DNA of 64,000 nucleotides from Roseovarius gahaiensis. Its GTDB lineage: Bacteria > Pseudomonadota > Alphaproteobacteria > Rhodobacterales > Rhodobacteraceae. Numbering within the stretch: the stretch's first letter is position 1; every line of letters starts with the position of its first letter. This document shows, one piece after another, positions 19,531 through 27,250 of the stretch. The stretch spans positions 170,120-234,119 of the forward strand of contig NZ_JAAORB010000002.1 of NCBI RefSeq assembly GCF_011601345.1, given 5' to 3'. Both the position numbers and the translations under genes were made by a program. The notes under the pieces were generated by a model. The model searched no databases and was not told where the DNA came from. It worked only from the letters and a program-made list of their open reading frames with translations.

Positions 19531-20514
19531 ATGATGACATCGGATGCCAAACCCCTCACCCGACGTGGCGTTCTGGCTATGGCCTCAAGCGCTGCGCTGG
19601 TGGCCGCCAGCCCGATCCGCGCGCAATCCGCACCGCTGGTTGTGGTCGCCACCACCGGAATGATTGCTGATGCTGCCCGTGTCGTTGGTGGCGCCGAGGT
19701 TCAGGTGCAGGCCCTGATGGGCCCCGGCATCGATCCGCATTCCTACCGCCAGACGCGCAGTGATATCGTCGCGCTGACCCGGGCCGATCTGGTCTTGTGG
19801 CACGGCTTGTATCTTGAGGCCCAGATGCAGGACGTGTTGCTGAAATTGTCCAATCGCGTCCAGGTCGTTGCCGTGGGCGAGGCGGTGCCGCGCGACAGCC
19901 TGATCGCCCATGAGGATTACAGCGGCAAATTTGATCCGCATGTCTGGATGGTGCCCGATCTGTGGGCGCATGTGGTGCGCGCGGTGCGTGATGCGCTGAT
20001 CACCGCCGCCCCCGACCGCGCCGATCTGTTTGCGGCCAACGCTGATGCCTATCTTGCGAAGCTGGATCGCCTTGGCACCTATGTTGCCGGGGTTCTGGCG
20101 ACTGTCCCCGAAGCATCGCGCGTGTTGCTGACAGCGCATGATGCCTTTGGGTATTTTGGCCGCGCTTACGGGTTCGAGGTTATGGGAATCCAAGGCATTT
20201 CAACCGAATCCGAGGCTGGGCTTAGCCGGATCCGCAGCTTGGTCGATCTTCTGGTTCGCCGCCGGATCCGCGCGGTGTTCGTCGAAACCTCGGTCTCGGA
20301 TCGCAACATTCGCGCGCTGGTCGAAGGTGCCGCTGCACGTGGCCACAAGGTGCAGATCGGAGGCGAGCTTTATTCCGATGCGATGGGCCCGCCCGAAACC
20401 TACGAAGGCACGTATATGGGCATGATTGATCACAACGCCACCACCATCACCGCGGCCCTTGGCGGGCAAGTGCCGCCGCGCGGCATGGATGGCAAGCTGC
20501 GCGAAGGCTTCTAG
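19531..20514 (+). CDS. sitA: Manganese/iron ABC transporter substrate-binding protein
   Basis: The protein has 327 residues; starts at 19531 and 19534 are both ATG. The N-terminus TRRGVLAMASSAALVAAS looks like a twin-arginine signal peptide. Four metal ligands of the cluster A-I family are visible: His in DPHSYRQTRSD, His in FDPHVWMV, Glu in STESEAGLS and Asp in MIDHNATT. There is no His-rich loop of the ZnuA kind, which favours Mn(II) over Zn(II). The track start at 19495 (TTG) would lie within the operator and is not used. It is the first gene of the sit operon. Confidence 0.9.
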   Translation: MMTSDAKPLTRRGVLAMASSAALVAASPIRAQSAPLVVVATTGMIADAARVVGGAEVQVQALMGPGIDPHSYRQTRSDIVALTRADLVLWHGLYLEAQMQDVLLKLSNRVQVVAVGEAVPRDSLIAHEDYSGKFDPHVWMVPDLWAHVVRAVRDALITAAPDRADLFAANADAYLAKLDRLGTYVAGVLATVPEASRVLLTAHDAFGYFGRAYGFEVMGIQGISTESEAGLSRIRSLVDLLVRRRIRAVFVETSVSDRNIRALVEGAAARGHKVQIGGELYSDAMGPPETYEGTYMGMIDHNATTITAALGGQVPPRGMDGKLREGF

Positions 20515-20515
20515 G

Positions 20516-21304
20516 ATGATGCTGGACGCCACCCAAGCTATTGATCCTGAACCGGTTGACCTTGCCGACAGCCCCTTGGCCCTGCGTGGTCTGACAGTCG
20601 CCTATGGCGATAGCCCCGCCATCGAAGCCGTGGACGCAACGTTTCAACCGGGGCAGATGACCGCCATCATCGGCCCCAACGGGGCGGGCAAGTCCACCTT
20701 GTTGAAATCCGCGCTTGGCATCGTGCGGCCCGTATCCGGCAGGGTCACTTGCTGGGGCAGGCCCTTGTCGCGCCAACGCTATCGCATCGCCTATGTGCCA
20801 CAGCGCGCCAGCGTTGATTGGGATTTTCCCACGCGGGTGCTTGATGTGGTGCTGATGGGTCTCTACCGTCAACTTGGCCTGCTGGGCCGGGTCCGTGCCC
20901 GCCACCGCGATGCCGCCATGGCCTGCCTGTCGCGCGTCGGTATGGAGGGGTTCGCCACGCGCCAGATCGGCCAGCTCTCGGGTGGGCAGCAGCAGCGTGT
21001 GTTCCTCGCGCGTGCCTTGGCGCAGGGTGCGGATCTCTACCTGCTTGACGAACCCTTGGCCGGGGTCGACGCCGCCACCGAAAAGGCCATCATCGACGTG
21101 CTCAAATCGCTGAAATCCGAAGGGCGCAGCATCGTGGCCGTGCATCACGATCTTTCTACCGTGTCCACTTATTTTGAGCGTGTGCTGCTACTCAACCGTC
21201 ACCAGATTGCCGAAGGCCCGGTCTTGACCACCTTTACCAATGCCAACCTGCACATCACGTATGGTGGGCGGCTGGCCGCAACGCTGCCGGGGGCAGGGTC
21301 GTGA
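20516..21304 (+). CDS. sitB: Manganese/iron ABC transporter ATP-binding protein
   Basis: The 262-residue ATPase has Walker A GPNGAGKST, the signature LSGGQQQRVFLA, Walker B LYLLDEP and the switch His in AVHHDLSTV. The start is ATG 20516 or 20519, one base or more after the sitA stop, so translation is coupled. It energises the SitC/SitD permeases. A 72-base gap holding an intergenic repeat separates it from sitC. Confidence 0.93.
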   Translation: MMLDATQAIDPEPVDLADSPLALRGLTVAYGDSPAIEAVDATFQPGQMTAIIGPNGAGKSTLLKSALGIVRPVSGRVTCWGRPLSRQRYRIAYVPQRASVDWDFPTRVLDVVLMGLYRQLGLLGRVRARHRDAAMACLSRVGMEGFATRQIGQLSGGQQQRVFLARALAQGADLYLLDEPLAGVDAATEKAIIDVLKSLKSEGRSIVAVHHDLSTVSTYFERVLLLNRHQIAEGPVLTTFTNANLHITYGGRLAATLPGAGS

Positions 21305-21312
21305 TCCCTCTG

Positions 21313-21363
21313 CCTTCTTCTGTTCAAAAATATCCCGGGGAGCGCGAGGGGCTGGCCCCTCGC
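21313..21363 (+). repeat. Intergenic repeat family, copy 1
   Basis: The core TTCAAAAATATCCCGGGG (21323-21340) is preceded by CTTCTTCTG and followed by a stem-loop with arms GCGAGGGG and CCCCTCGC (21344-21363). The same core and following stem recur, inverted, at 23231-23282 and, diverged, at 54231-54288. It sits between sitB and sitC. Confidence 0.9.
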
Positions 21364-21376
21364 ACGTCAGCCCAAT

Positions 21377-22285
21377 GTGCCGCCCATGCTGATTGACGCC
21401 CTGACCTTACAACTTGGTTACAACGCCACGCTTGTGGCGATTGGCGCAGGCCTTCTGGGGGCTGCCTCGGGTGCTGTTGGAACGTTCCTGTTTTTGGCCA
21501 AACGCGCGCTGGTCAGCGATGCGGTCAGCCACGCCACATTGCCCGGTATCGCGCTGGCCTTTTTGACCATGGTCGCGCTGGGAGGCGATGGTCGCGCGCT
21601 GCCGGGGCTGTTGTTGGGGGCCGCGCTCTCGGCTGGGGTGGGCCTTGTGTGCGTCAGTTGGCTGACCGCCCGAACCCGGTTGACCGAAGATGCGGCGATC
21701 GGGGCGGTCCTATCGGTGTTCTTCGGCGCGGGCGTGGTGCTTCTGACGGTGATCCAGACGCTGGGCGCGGGTCGTCAGGCGGGGCTTGAGACCTTCCTTC
21801 TGGGCGCGACCGCCGGAATGTTGCGTGCCGATGCGCTGATCATTGCGTTGGGTGGGGCGCTGGTGTTGGCGCTGGCGTTTTTGTTGCGCCGCCCGATGCT
21901 GATGGTGGCGTTCGATCCCGGCTATGCCACCACACAGGGGGTAAACGTCCGGCGGGTTGAGATGGCAATGATGGTCTTGGCGATGGCGATCACCGTGGTG
22001 GGGCTGAAAGTTGTCGGGCTGATCCTGATCGTGGCGCTGCTGATCATACCACCGGCCGCCGCAAGGTTCTGGACGGATCGGGCGGGCGGTGTCATCGCAT
22101 TGGCCGGGGTGATCGGCGCGGTGTCGGGCTATGGCGGGGCGGCGATTTCGGCCACCGCGCCGGGCCTGCCCACCGGGCCGGTCATCGTGCTGGTGGCCGC
22201 TGGCGTATTTACCCTATCGCTTTTGGCGGCGCCCCGGCGTGGGGTGCTGGCCGTGGCCATGCGCCGCCACAATGTGCGCGCGTGA
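21377..22285 (+). CDS. sitC: Manganese/iron ABC transporter permease 1
   Basis: The protein has 302 residues and about eight membrane segments of the ABC-3 permease family (LFLAKRALVSDAVSHATLPG near the N-terminus and VGLILIVALLIIPPAAARFW in the second half). The start is GTG 21377 or ATG 21386. The TGA stop overlaps the next start (TGATG). Having two permease genes is a trait of Sit/Mnt-type systems, whereas Znu systems normally have one. Confidence 0.9.
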   Translation: MPPMLIDALTLQLGYNATLVAIGAGLLGAASGAVGTFLFLAKRALVSDAVSHATLPGIALAFLTMVALGGDGRALPGLLLGAALSAGVGLVCVSWLTARTRLTEDAAIGAVLSVFFGAGVVLLTVIQTLGAGRQAGLETFLLGATAGMLRADALIIALGGALVLALAFLLRRPMLMVAFDPGYATTQGVNVRRVEMAMMVLAMAITVVGLKVVGLILIVALLIIPPAAARFWTDRAGGVIALAGVIGAVSGYGGAAISATAPGLPTGPVIVLVAAGVFTLSLLAAPRRGVLAVAMRRHNVRA

Positions 22286-23193
22286 TGGGCGCTGAATTCG
22301 TCGCCCTGTCTTTGCCGCCGATGCTGATCGGCACGCTGTCCGCGATGGCCTGCGCGCTGCCGGGCAATTTTTTGCTGTTGCGTCGTCAGGCTTTGATCAG
22401 TGACGCGATCAGCCATGTCGTGCTGCCGGGTATAGTCGTGGCTTTCCTGCTGACCGGCGTTGTGGCCACATGGCCGATGATGTTGGGGGCGGGGGGCGCG
22501 GCGCTGATCGCTGTTTTGCTGATCGAGGTCATCCGCCGCCTTGGCGGGATTGAGCCGGGGGCCGCCATGGGCGTGGTTTTTACCACGATGTTCGCTGGTG
22601 GTGTTTTGCTGCTTGAGCTCAGCGATACCTCAAGCGTGCATCTGGATGTGCAACACGCGCTTTATGGCAATCTGGAAAGTCTGATCTGGCTGGAGGCCGC
22701 TGGTTGGGGTTCGCTTACCGATCCAAAAGCCTTGCAGGGCGTGCCGTCGGAATTGCCGCGTATGGCCGTGGTTCTGGTTGGAATGGCCACGCTGACTGCA
22801 CTGCTTTGGCGGCCGCTGAAACTGTCCACGTTTGACGAAGGTTTCGCGCAAACTCTTGGCTTGCCCGTGCGCGGGATCGGCCTTTTGCTTGTGGCGATGT
22901 CCGCCATCGCCGCTGTGGCCGCGTTTGATGCGGTGGGGTCGATCATCGTGATTGCGATGTTCATCTGCCCGCCTGCTGCGGCCCGGCTGATGACCAACCG
23001 GCTGGAGCGGCAGGTGTGGTGGAGCATGGGCTTTGCCGCCTTGTCTGCGCTGCTGGGCTACGTGCTGGCGGGCTATGGACCGATCTGGTTGGGCGGCACA
23101 CATGCTGTCAGTGCGGCTGGTATGATCGCCACCTTCTCGGGTGTGCTGCTGGCGCTGGCGGCGGTCTTTGGACCGTGTCGCACAAAGGGTTGA
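22285..23193 (+). CDS. sitD: Manganese/iron ABC transporter permease 2
   Basis: The protein has 302 residues and is a paralogue of SitC: LLLRRQALISDAISHVVLPG and GSIIVIAMFICPPAAARLM match the equivalent SitC segments. ATG 22285 overlaps the sitC stop; GTG 22282 is an alternative. It probably pairs with SitC to form the membrane channel. A copy of the intergenic repeat, inverted relative to copy 1, lies just after the stop. Confidence 0.9.
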   Translation: MGAEFVALSLPPMLIGTLSAMACALPGNFLLLRRQALISDAISHVVLPGIVVAFLLTGVVATWPMMLGAGGAALIAVLLIEVIRRLGGIEPGAAMGVVFTTMFAGGVLLLELSDTSSVHLDVQHALYGNLESLIWLEAAGWGSLTDPKALQGVPSELPRMAVVLVGMATLTALLWRPLKLSTFDEGFAQTLGLPVRGIGLLLVAMSAIAAVAAFDAVGSIIVIAMFICPPAAARLMTNRLERQVWWSMGFAALSALLGYVLAGYGPIWLGGTHAVSAAGMIATFSGVLLALAAVFGPCRTKG

Positions 23194-23201
23194 AAAAAGG
23201 G

Positions 23202-23214
23202 GCGCCTTCGGCGC
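23202..23214 (+). terminator. Small GC stem-loop after sitD
   Basis: Arms GCGCC and GGCGC flank a TTC loop nine bases after the sitD stop. There is no U tract, so it may act with the adjacent repeat rather than as an intrinsic terminator. Confidence 0.4.
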
Positions 23215-23230
23215 GCAGATTTGTTTATAT

Positions 23231-23282
23231 GAGGGGCGCTGCCCCTCAAACTCCCCGGGATATTTTTGAACAGAAGAAGGGC
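23231..23282 (-). repeat. Intergenic repeat family, copy 2 (inverted)
   Basis: On the minus strand it reads CTTCTTCTG, then TTCAAAAATATCCCGGGG, then a stem with arms GAGGGGC and GCCCCTC (23231-23247). The core is identical to copy 1, in opposite orientation, so copies 1 and 2 bracket sitC-sitD. It overlaps the end of the following minus-strand gene by one base. Confidence 0.9.
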
Positions 23283-24010
23283 TAGGAGGTCAGATTGAAG
23301 GCCGCTGCGAGCTTGGACAATCCGGCGGGCAGAAGATGTTCTGGCGCGTGGGTTTCCACCGGTACGCCCTGATCCGAAAGCGCAGACGCGATCCCCGAGG
23401 CGTCGCCTTCAGGCGCGACGAGGATGACCTGTTGGCCCAGCCAATAAGGCCGGGCTGCTGCCAATTCGGCCCCGATCAGGTGGCCGGTGATCGCCGGGCA
23501 GTTGCCCGTGACCTGCGCCGCGCGCAGATGCGCGGCCAGCCGTTCGGGGCGGCTGAGGCTATCGGCCACCGCGTTGGCATCCGGCGGCGTTATGCCCTCA
23601 AGGGCTGTGGTTAATTGCGGTGTCAGTGTGCTTTGGCAGCTGACAGCTTCGCCTGCGCTGACATGAATCCAGTGGCGCACATCGCCTTGCGTTACGCAGA
23701 TCACGCCATCCCAGTTTGACCGATTTGCCAGTGCCCCGGCAATCCAGACGCGCACCCATGCGCCGATCACATCGGGCGGGTTGGTTTGGGTCAGGGCGGG
23801 GAGTCGTGTGCAGCTTTCGGGTAGGATGGTGCAGGGCAGCGTATCTGGCGCGCCGTCGCCGACATGTATCGTTCTGGCCGCATCAAAGGCCAGATGCGCC
23901 AGCGCGCCAGCCTCATCGGGGCCGTGGGCGCTGCGGATCAGAGTTGGGCCTTGCATGGCATAGGCCACCACCCCGGTGCCGTCACGGCCCATGAGGATCC
24001 ATTTCGTCAT
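23282..24010 (-). CDS. Divergent 2-dehydro-3-deoxygalactonokinase (DgoK)-like protein
   Basis: The 242-residue protein has a C-terminal third (TGHLIGAELAAARPYW ... QVILVAPEGD) resembling the DgoK family, which phosphorylates 2-keto-3-deoxygalactonate. It is shorter than usual (about 300). The N-terminal phosphate-binding motif, normally DWGTTNLRAW, appears as GRDGTGVVAY, so kinase activity is doubtful. There are no sugar-acid genes nearby. It is three bases downstream of a DUF442 gene and probably co-transcribed with it. The family call is moderate and the function is unknown. Confidence 0.6.
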   Translation of the reverse strand: MTKWILMGRDGTGVVAYAMQGPTLIRSAHGPDEAGALAHLAFDAARTIHVGDGAPDTLPCTILPESCTRLPALTQTNPPDVIGAWVRVWIAGALANRSNWDGVICVTQGDVRHWIHVSAGEAVSCQSTLTPQLTTALEGITPPDANAVADSLSRPERLAAHLRAAQVTGNCPAITGHLIGAELAAARPYWLGQQVILVAPEGDASGIASALSDQGVPVETHAPEHLLPAGLSKLAAAFNLTS

Positions 24011-24013
24011 GGC

Positions 24014-24430
24014 TTAGCCCCGATCCAACTGACGAACCAGTCCAGCCATGTCATAGCCTGCGTTTCGCGTGGCGGCGACAATATCCTCACCGCTTAATTC
24101 GCCATGATTGACGATGGACCAAAGCATCGTGCAGCGCGTGCCGGATCGGCAATAGGCCAGCATCGGCTTGGGCATCTGATCCAGCGCTGTGGCGAAGTCT
24201 TGTGCAGCTTGCGGTGTGACCATGCCTGACACGATCGGCACACAGCGCACCTCTAGCCCGGCATCCTGCGCGGCTTTGGCAATGGCGTCGAAGTCGGGTT
24301 GCCCGAACTCCTCGCCATCGGGGCGGTTGCACATGATCGAGCGAAACCCGGCGGCCTTGATGTCGGGAATGTCTTGGGCCTTGATCTGCGGGCTGACCGC
24401 GTAATCCGGTGTGATCTGGCGAATGTCCAT
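24014..24430 (-). CDS. DUF442 / TIGR01244 phosphatase-like (sulfurtransferase) protein
   Basis: The protein has 138 residues. I chose ATG 24430 because AAGGAGG lies just upstream and MDIRQITPDYAVS is the family opening. The active-site loop AYCRSGTRCTMLW has the Cys and Arg of a tyrosine-phosphatase-like or rhodanese-like pocket. Homologues occur alone or fused to BLH-type persulfide dioxygenases; here it is a stand-alone domain. The physiological substrate is not known. Confidence 0.85.
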   Translation of the reverse strand: MDIRQITPDYAVSPQIKAQDIPDIKAAGFRSIMCNRPDGEEFGQPDFDAIAKAAQDAGLEVRCVPIVSGMVTPQAAQDFATALDQMPKPMLAYCRSGTRCTMLWSIVNHGELSGEDIVAATRNAGYDMAGLVRQLDRG

Positions 24431-24730
24431 AGCGCGCCTCCTTGGGTTGCCCGGCCATATGGGCCGAAATGCCATCCGATTTCAATGCTGGGGCGGATCT
24501 GTTGCGGCATTCACAAGGCTGTGCCTTATGATTAAGCGCTTGGAGTGGCGATAAGACTGCCATGCGCGGTATGTGCAGGTGTTTTTGTGCTTGATCGGCG
24601 AAAAATCCGACCATATTGGCCAGAGTCCACAATATTTTGGGAAAAACGCACACTCAACCTGTGCTAGTATGCGTCATTCCGTCGCGCATTTTCTGCGCCG
24701 CGGAGAACAACAGAACGAGGGGGTTCACAA
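24431..24730. other. Gene-free divergent region before the universal stress gene
   Basis: These 300 bases are between the DUF442 gene and the stress protein. The half near 24580-24670 is AT-richer and should hold the uspA promoter. I see no clear operator palindrome. Confidence 0.4.
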
Positions 24731-25165
24731 ATGTCTGGAAAATTCGTCGTCGGCTATGACGGCAGCGAGGCCGCGCAACGCGCGCTGGAATTCGCAATTG
24801 ATCGCGCTGCGGCGCAAGGGGGCAGCGTGTTGATTGCGCATGTTCTGGAATGGTCGCCCTATTCCTTCCTGACGCCCAACGAACTGGAAGAGCGTCACAA
24901 ACGCCGCCGCGAAGAGTTGGAGCGCGCTGAAACCGCGTTGATGGCCCCGGTTGTCAAGGCGGCGTCGGGCAAAGGCGCCGAGATCGAAAGCGTCATTCGT
25001 TACGGTCGCATCGCCGAAGTGCTGTGCGATATCGCCAAGGAAAACGAGGCTGGCCAGATCTTTATCGGGCGCAACGGCCATTCGGCCTGGGGCGCGCGGG
25101 TTTTTGGATCGGTCGCAAGCGCACTTGTGCAAACGGCCCCGGTGCCATGCACCATCGTGCCGTAA
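24731..25165 (+). CDS. Universal stress protein, UspA family
   Basis: The single-domain 144-residue protein begins KFVVGYDGSEAAQRAL and carries the ATP-type loop near IFIGRNGHSAWGARVFGSVA, close to the G-2x-G-9x-G(S/T) pattern. Usp proteins are made during starvation or stress and often regulate partner transporters. The symporter gene begins 27 bases downstream on the same strand, so the two may be co-expressed. Confidence 0.9.
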   Translation: MSGKFVVGYDGSEAAQRALEFAIDRAAAQGGSVLIAHVLEWSPYSFLTPNELEERHKRRREELERAETALMAPVVKAASGKGAEIESVIRYGRIAEVLCDIAKENEAGQIFIGRNGHSAWGARVFGSVASALVQTAPVPCTIVP

Positions 25166-25192
25166 ATGCCATAGAACAGCAGGGAACATTCC

Positions 25193-26737
25193 ATGTATCG
25201 CACAATTTCACGCGCGGCCGGTGCCGCCGCCGGCCTTTGCCTGACAGGCGCAGCGCCGGCATTTGCCCAATCCGTTGACGAAACCGTCAACCAAATCTTT
25301 GCCAACTCAACCGGCTGGTTCGTCAGCTTTATCTTCAGCCCCTTTCCCGGCACGTCCTTTCCTTGGATCGTGGCGTGGCTGGTCATCGCCGCCACGGTCT
25401 TTACCATCTATTTCGTGTTCATTCAGTTCCGCGCGTTTGGGCATGCGATATCACTGGTCAAGGGCGACTATTCCGATCCCAATGACGCAGGCGAGGTCAG
25501 CCATTTTCAGGCACTTGCCACGGCGCTGTCAGGCACGGTGGGTCTTGGCAATATTGCCGGGGTCGCGGTGGCTGTCGGCATCGGCGGGCCAGGGGCCACG
25601 TTCTGGATGATCCTTGCGGGCCTGATGGGGATGGCCACCAAGTTCACCGAATGTACGCTGGGTGTGAAATACCGTAACGAATATGAAGACGGCACCGTTT
25701 CAGGTGGCCCGATGTATTACCTGACCAAGGGTTTTGCCGAACGCGGTTTGCCGGGCGGCAAGATTCTGGCGGTCATGTTCTCGATCTTCTGTATCCTTGG
25801 CGCGCTTGGCGGCGGTAACATGTTCCAGGCCAATCAGGCGCATCAGCAGATCAGCGGTATCGTCGGCGATTATCCCGGCTGGATCACCGGCGTGATCTTT
25901 GCGTTGGTGGTGTTCGCGGTCATCGTCGGCGGCCTGAAATCCATTGCGCGCGTCACCGAAAAGGTCGTGCCGTTCATGGGCGTGACCTATGTGTTGGCCG
26001 CTCTGGTCATCATCATCATGAACGCCGATATGATCCGCTGGGCGTTTGGACAGATTTTTCAGGGCGCGTTCACCGGTCTTGGCGTTGCCGGCGGCATGGT
26101 TGGCGCGCTGATCCAAGGCTTCAAGCGGGCCGCGTTTTCGAACGAGGCAGGCGTCGGGTCGGCGGCCATCGCCCACTCGGCGGTGCGCACCAAGGAACCG
26201 ATCACCGAAGGTTTCGTTTCACTGCTTGAGCCGTTTATTGACACGGTGGTGATCTGCACCATGACCGCATTGGTCATCATCATTTCGGGGCAGCTTTTGA
26301 CCGATCCTGAGACCGGCCTTTATCTGGTTGGCGAGTCGGGTATGATCCAGACTGCGGATGGCACCTCGGGGGTCAGCCTGACCTCGGCGGCGTTTGCAAG
26401 CGCGTTTGGCTGGTTCCCCTACGTGCTGGCACTGGCGGTTGTTCTGTTTGCCTTCTCGACGATGATCAGCTGGTCTTATTACGGGCTCAAGGCGTGGACC
26501 TACCTGTTTGGCGAGGGCAAGAACAAAGAGATCGTGTTCAAGGTGATTTTCTGCATCTTTGTGGTGATCGGGGCCTCGGCCAATCTTGGCCCGGTGATCG
26601 ATTTTTCGGATGCGGCGATTTTTGCGATGGCGGTGGTCAACGTGTTGGGGCTCTATTTCCTGATGCCTATCGTTCGGCGCGAACTGCACAGCTATCTTGA
26701 GCGTCTGAAGGCGGGTGAAATCAAGAAGTTCCACTAA
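25193..26737 (+). CDS. Sodium:alanine/glycine symporter, AGCS family
   Basis: The 514-residue protein has an N-terminal signal-like segment (AAGLCLTGAAPAFAQ), then about eleven membrane segments. The AGCS signature region near GTVGLGNIAGVAVAVGIGGP and FKRAAFSNEAGVGSAAIAHS are diagnostic. It should import alanine or glycine with Na+. The extra N-terminal cleavable-looking segment is common in marine proteobacterial members. A terminator follows at once. Confidence 0.93.
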   Translation: MYRTISRAAGAAAGLCLTGAAPAFAQSVDETVNQIFANSTGWFVSFIFSPFPGTSFPWIVAWLVIAATVFTIYFVFIQFRAFGHAISLVKGDYSDPNDAGEVSHFQALATALSGTVGLGNIAGVAVAVGIGGPGATFWMILAGLMGMATKFTECTLGVKYRNEYEDGTVSGGPMYYLTKGFAERGLPGGKILAVMFSIFCILGALGGGNMFQANQAHQQISGIVGDYPGWITGVIFALVVFAVIVGGLKSIARVTEKVVPFMGVTYVLAALVIIIMNADMIRWAFGQIFQGAFTGLGVAGGMVGALIQGFKRAAFSNEAGVGSAAIAHSAVRTKEPITEGFVSLLEPFIDTVVICTMTALVIIISGQLLTDPETGLYLVGESGMIQTADGTSGVSLTSAAFASAFGWFPYVLALAVVLFAFSTMISWSYYGLKAWTYLFGEGKNKEIVFKVIFCIFVVIGASANLGPVIDFSDAAIFAMAVVNVLGLYFLMPIVRRELHSYLERLKAGEIKKFH

Positions 26738-26758
26738 CCTTCACAGACTATGAAAACA

Positions 26759-26790
26759 GGGGCCGGCGTTTGACGCGTCGGCCCTTTTTT
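26759..26790 (+). terminator. Rho-independent terminator after the AGCS symporter gene
   Basis: A stem with arms GGGCCGGCG and CGTCGGCCC (one mismatch) is followed by six T. It lies 22 bases past the symporter stop. Confidence 0.8.
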
Positions 26791-26898
26791 ATCGGCTCAG
26801 GCCGTCGCCCAATGCCCGGCTTTGACTGACATGTTGAACCAAAGACCAAGGCTTCTTACCTTTGCCTTACGGTATCAACAGACCTGAAGGAGCGACCA

Positions 26899-27186
26899 AT
26901 GGACGATAAACAAGCCTATCAGAACAAGCTTAACGCCAAGCTGGACGAGTGGAAGGCCGAAATTGACAAGCTTCAAGCCAAGGCGCAAGGCGCACAGGCT
27001 GATGCGAAAATCGAATATCAGGAACAGATTGACGATCTGAAAAAGCGCCGGGATGCAATGCAGGACGAGCTAGAGAAGCTTCAGGATGCCCAAAGCGCTG
27101 CTTGGAACGACGTGAAGGCCGGTGCCGACAAGGCGTGGGAGTCCATGAGCGAAGCCATGCAGAACGCTTGGAAACGCTTTAGCTGA
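26899..27186 (+). CDS. Small coiled-coil stress protein (sll1863-like)
   Basis: The 95-residue protein is almost entirely charged helix with heptad-like spacing (KLDEWKAEIDKLQAKAQ ... QIDDLKKRRDAMQDELEK) and ends in an aromatic tail NAWKRFS. It resembles the sll1863 family of small stress-responsive proteins. There is no membrane segment. GAAGGAG lies seven to nine bases before the ATG. The gene stands alone between two hairpins. Its molecular role is unknown. Confidence 0.8.
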   Translation: MDDKQAYQNKLNAKLDEWKAEIDKLQAKAQGAQADAKIEYQEQIDDLKKRRDAMQDELEKLQDAQSAAWNDVKAGADKAWESMSEAMQNAWKRFS

Positions 27187-27200
27187 TCCGAAGCCACAAT

Positions 27201-27224
27201 GCGCGCCCTTATAACAGGGCGCGC
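27201..27224. terminator. Perfect stem-loop between convergent genes
   Basis: Nine-base perfect arms, GCGCGCCCT and AGGGCGCGC, flank a TATAAC loop. There is no U tract on either side. It lies between the coiled-coil gene and the convergent aminotransferase and probably serves both transcripts. Confidence 0.6.
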
Positions 27225-27250
27225 ATGTGGTGTCGGATGCGCCGCGCCGA

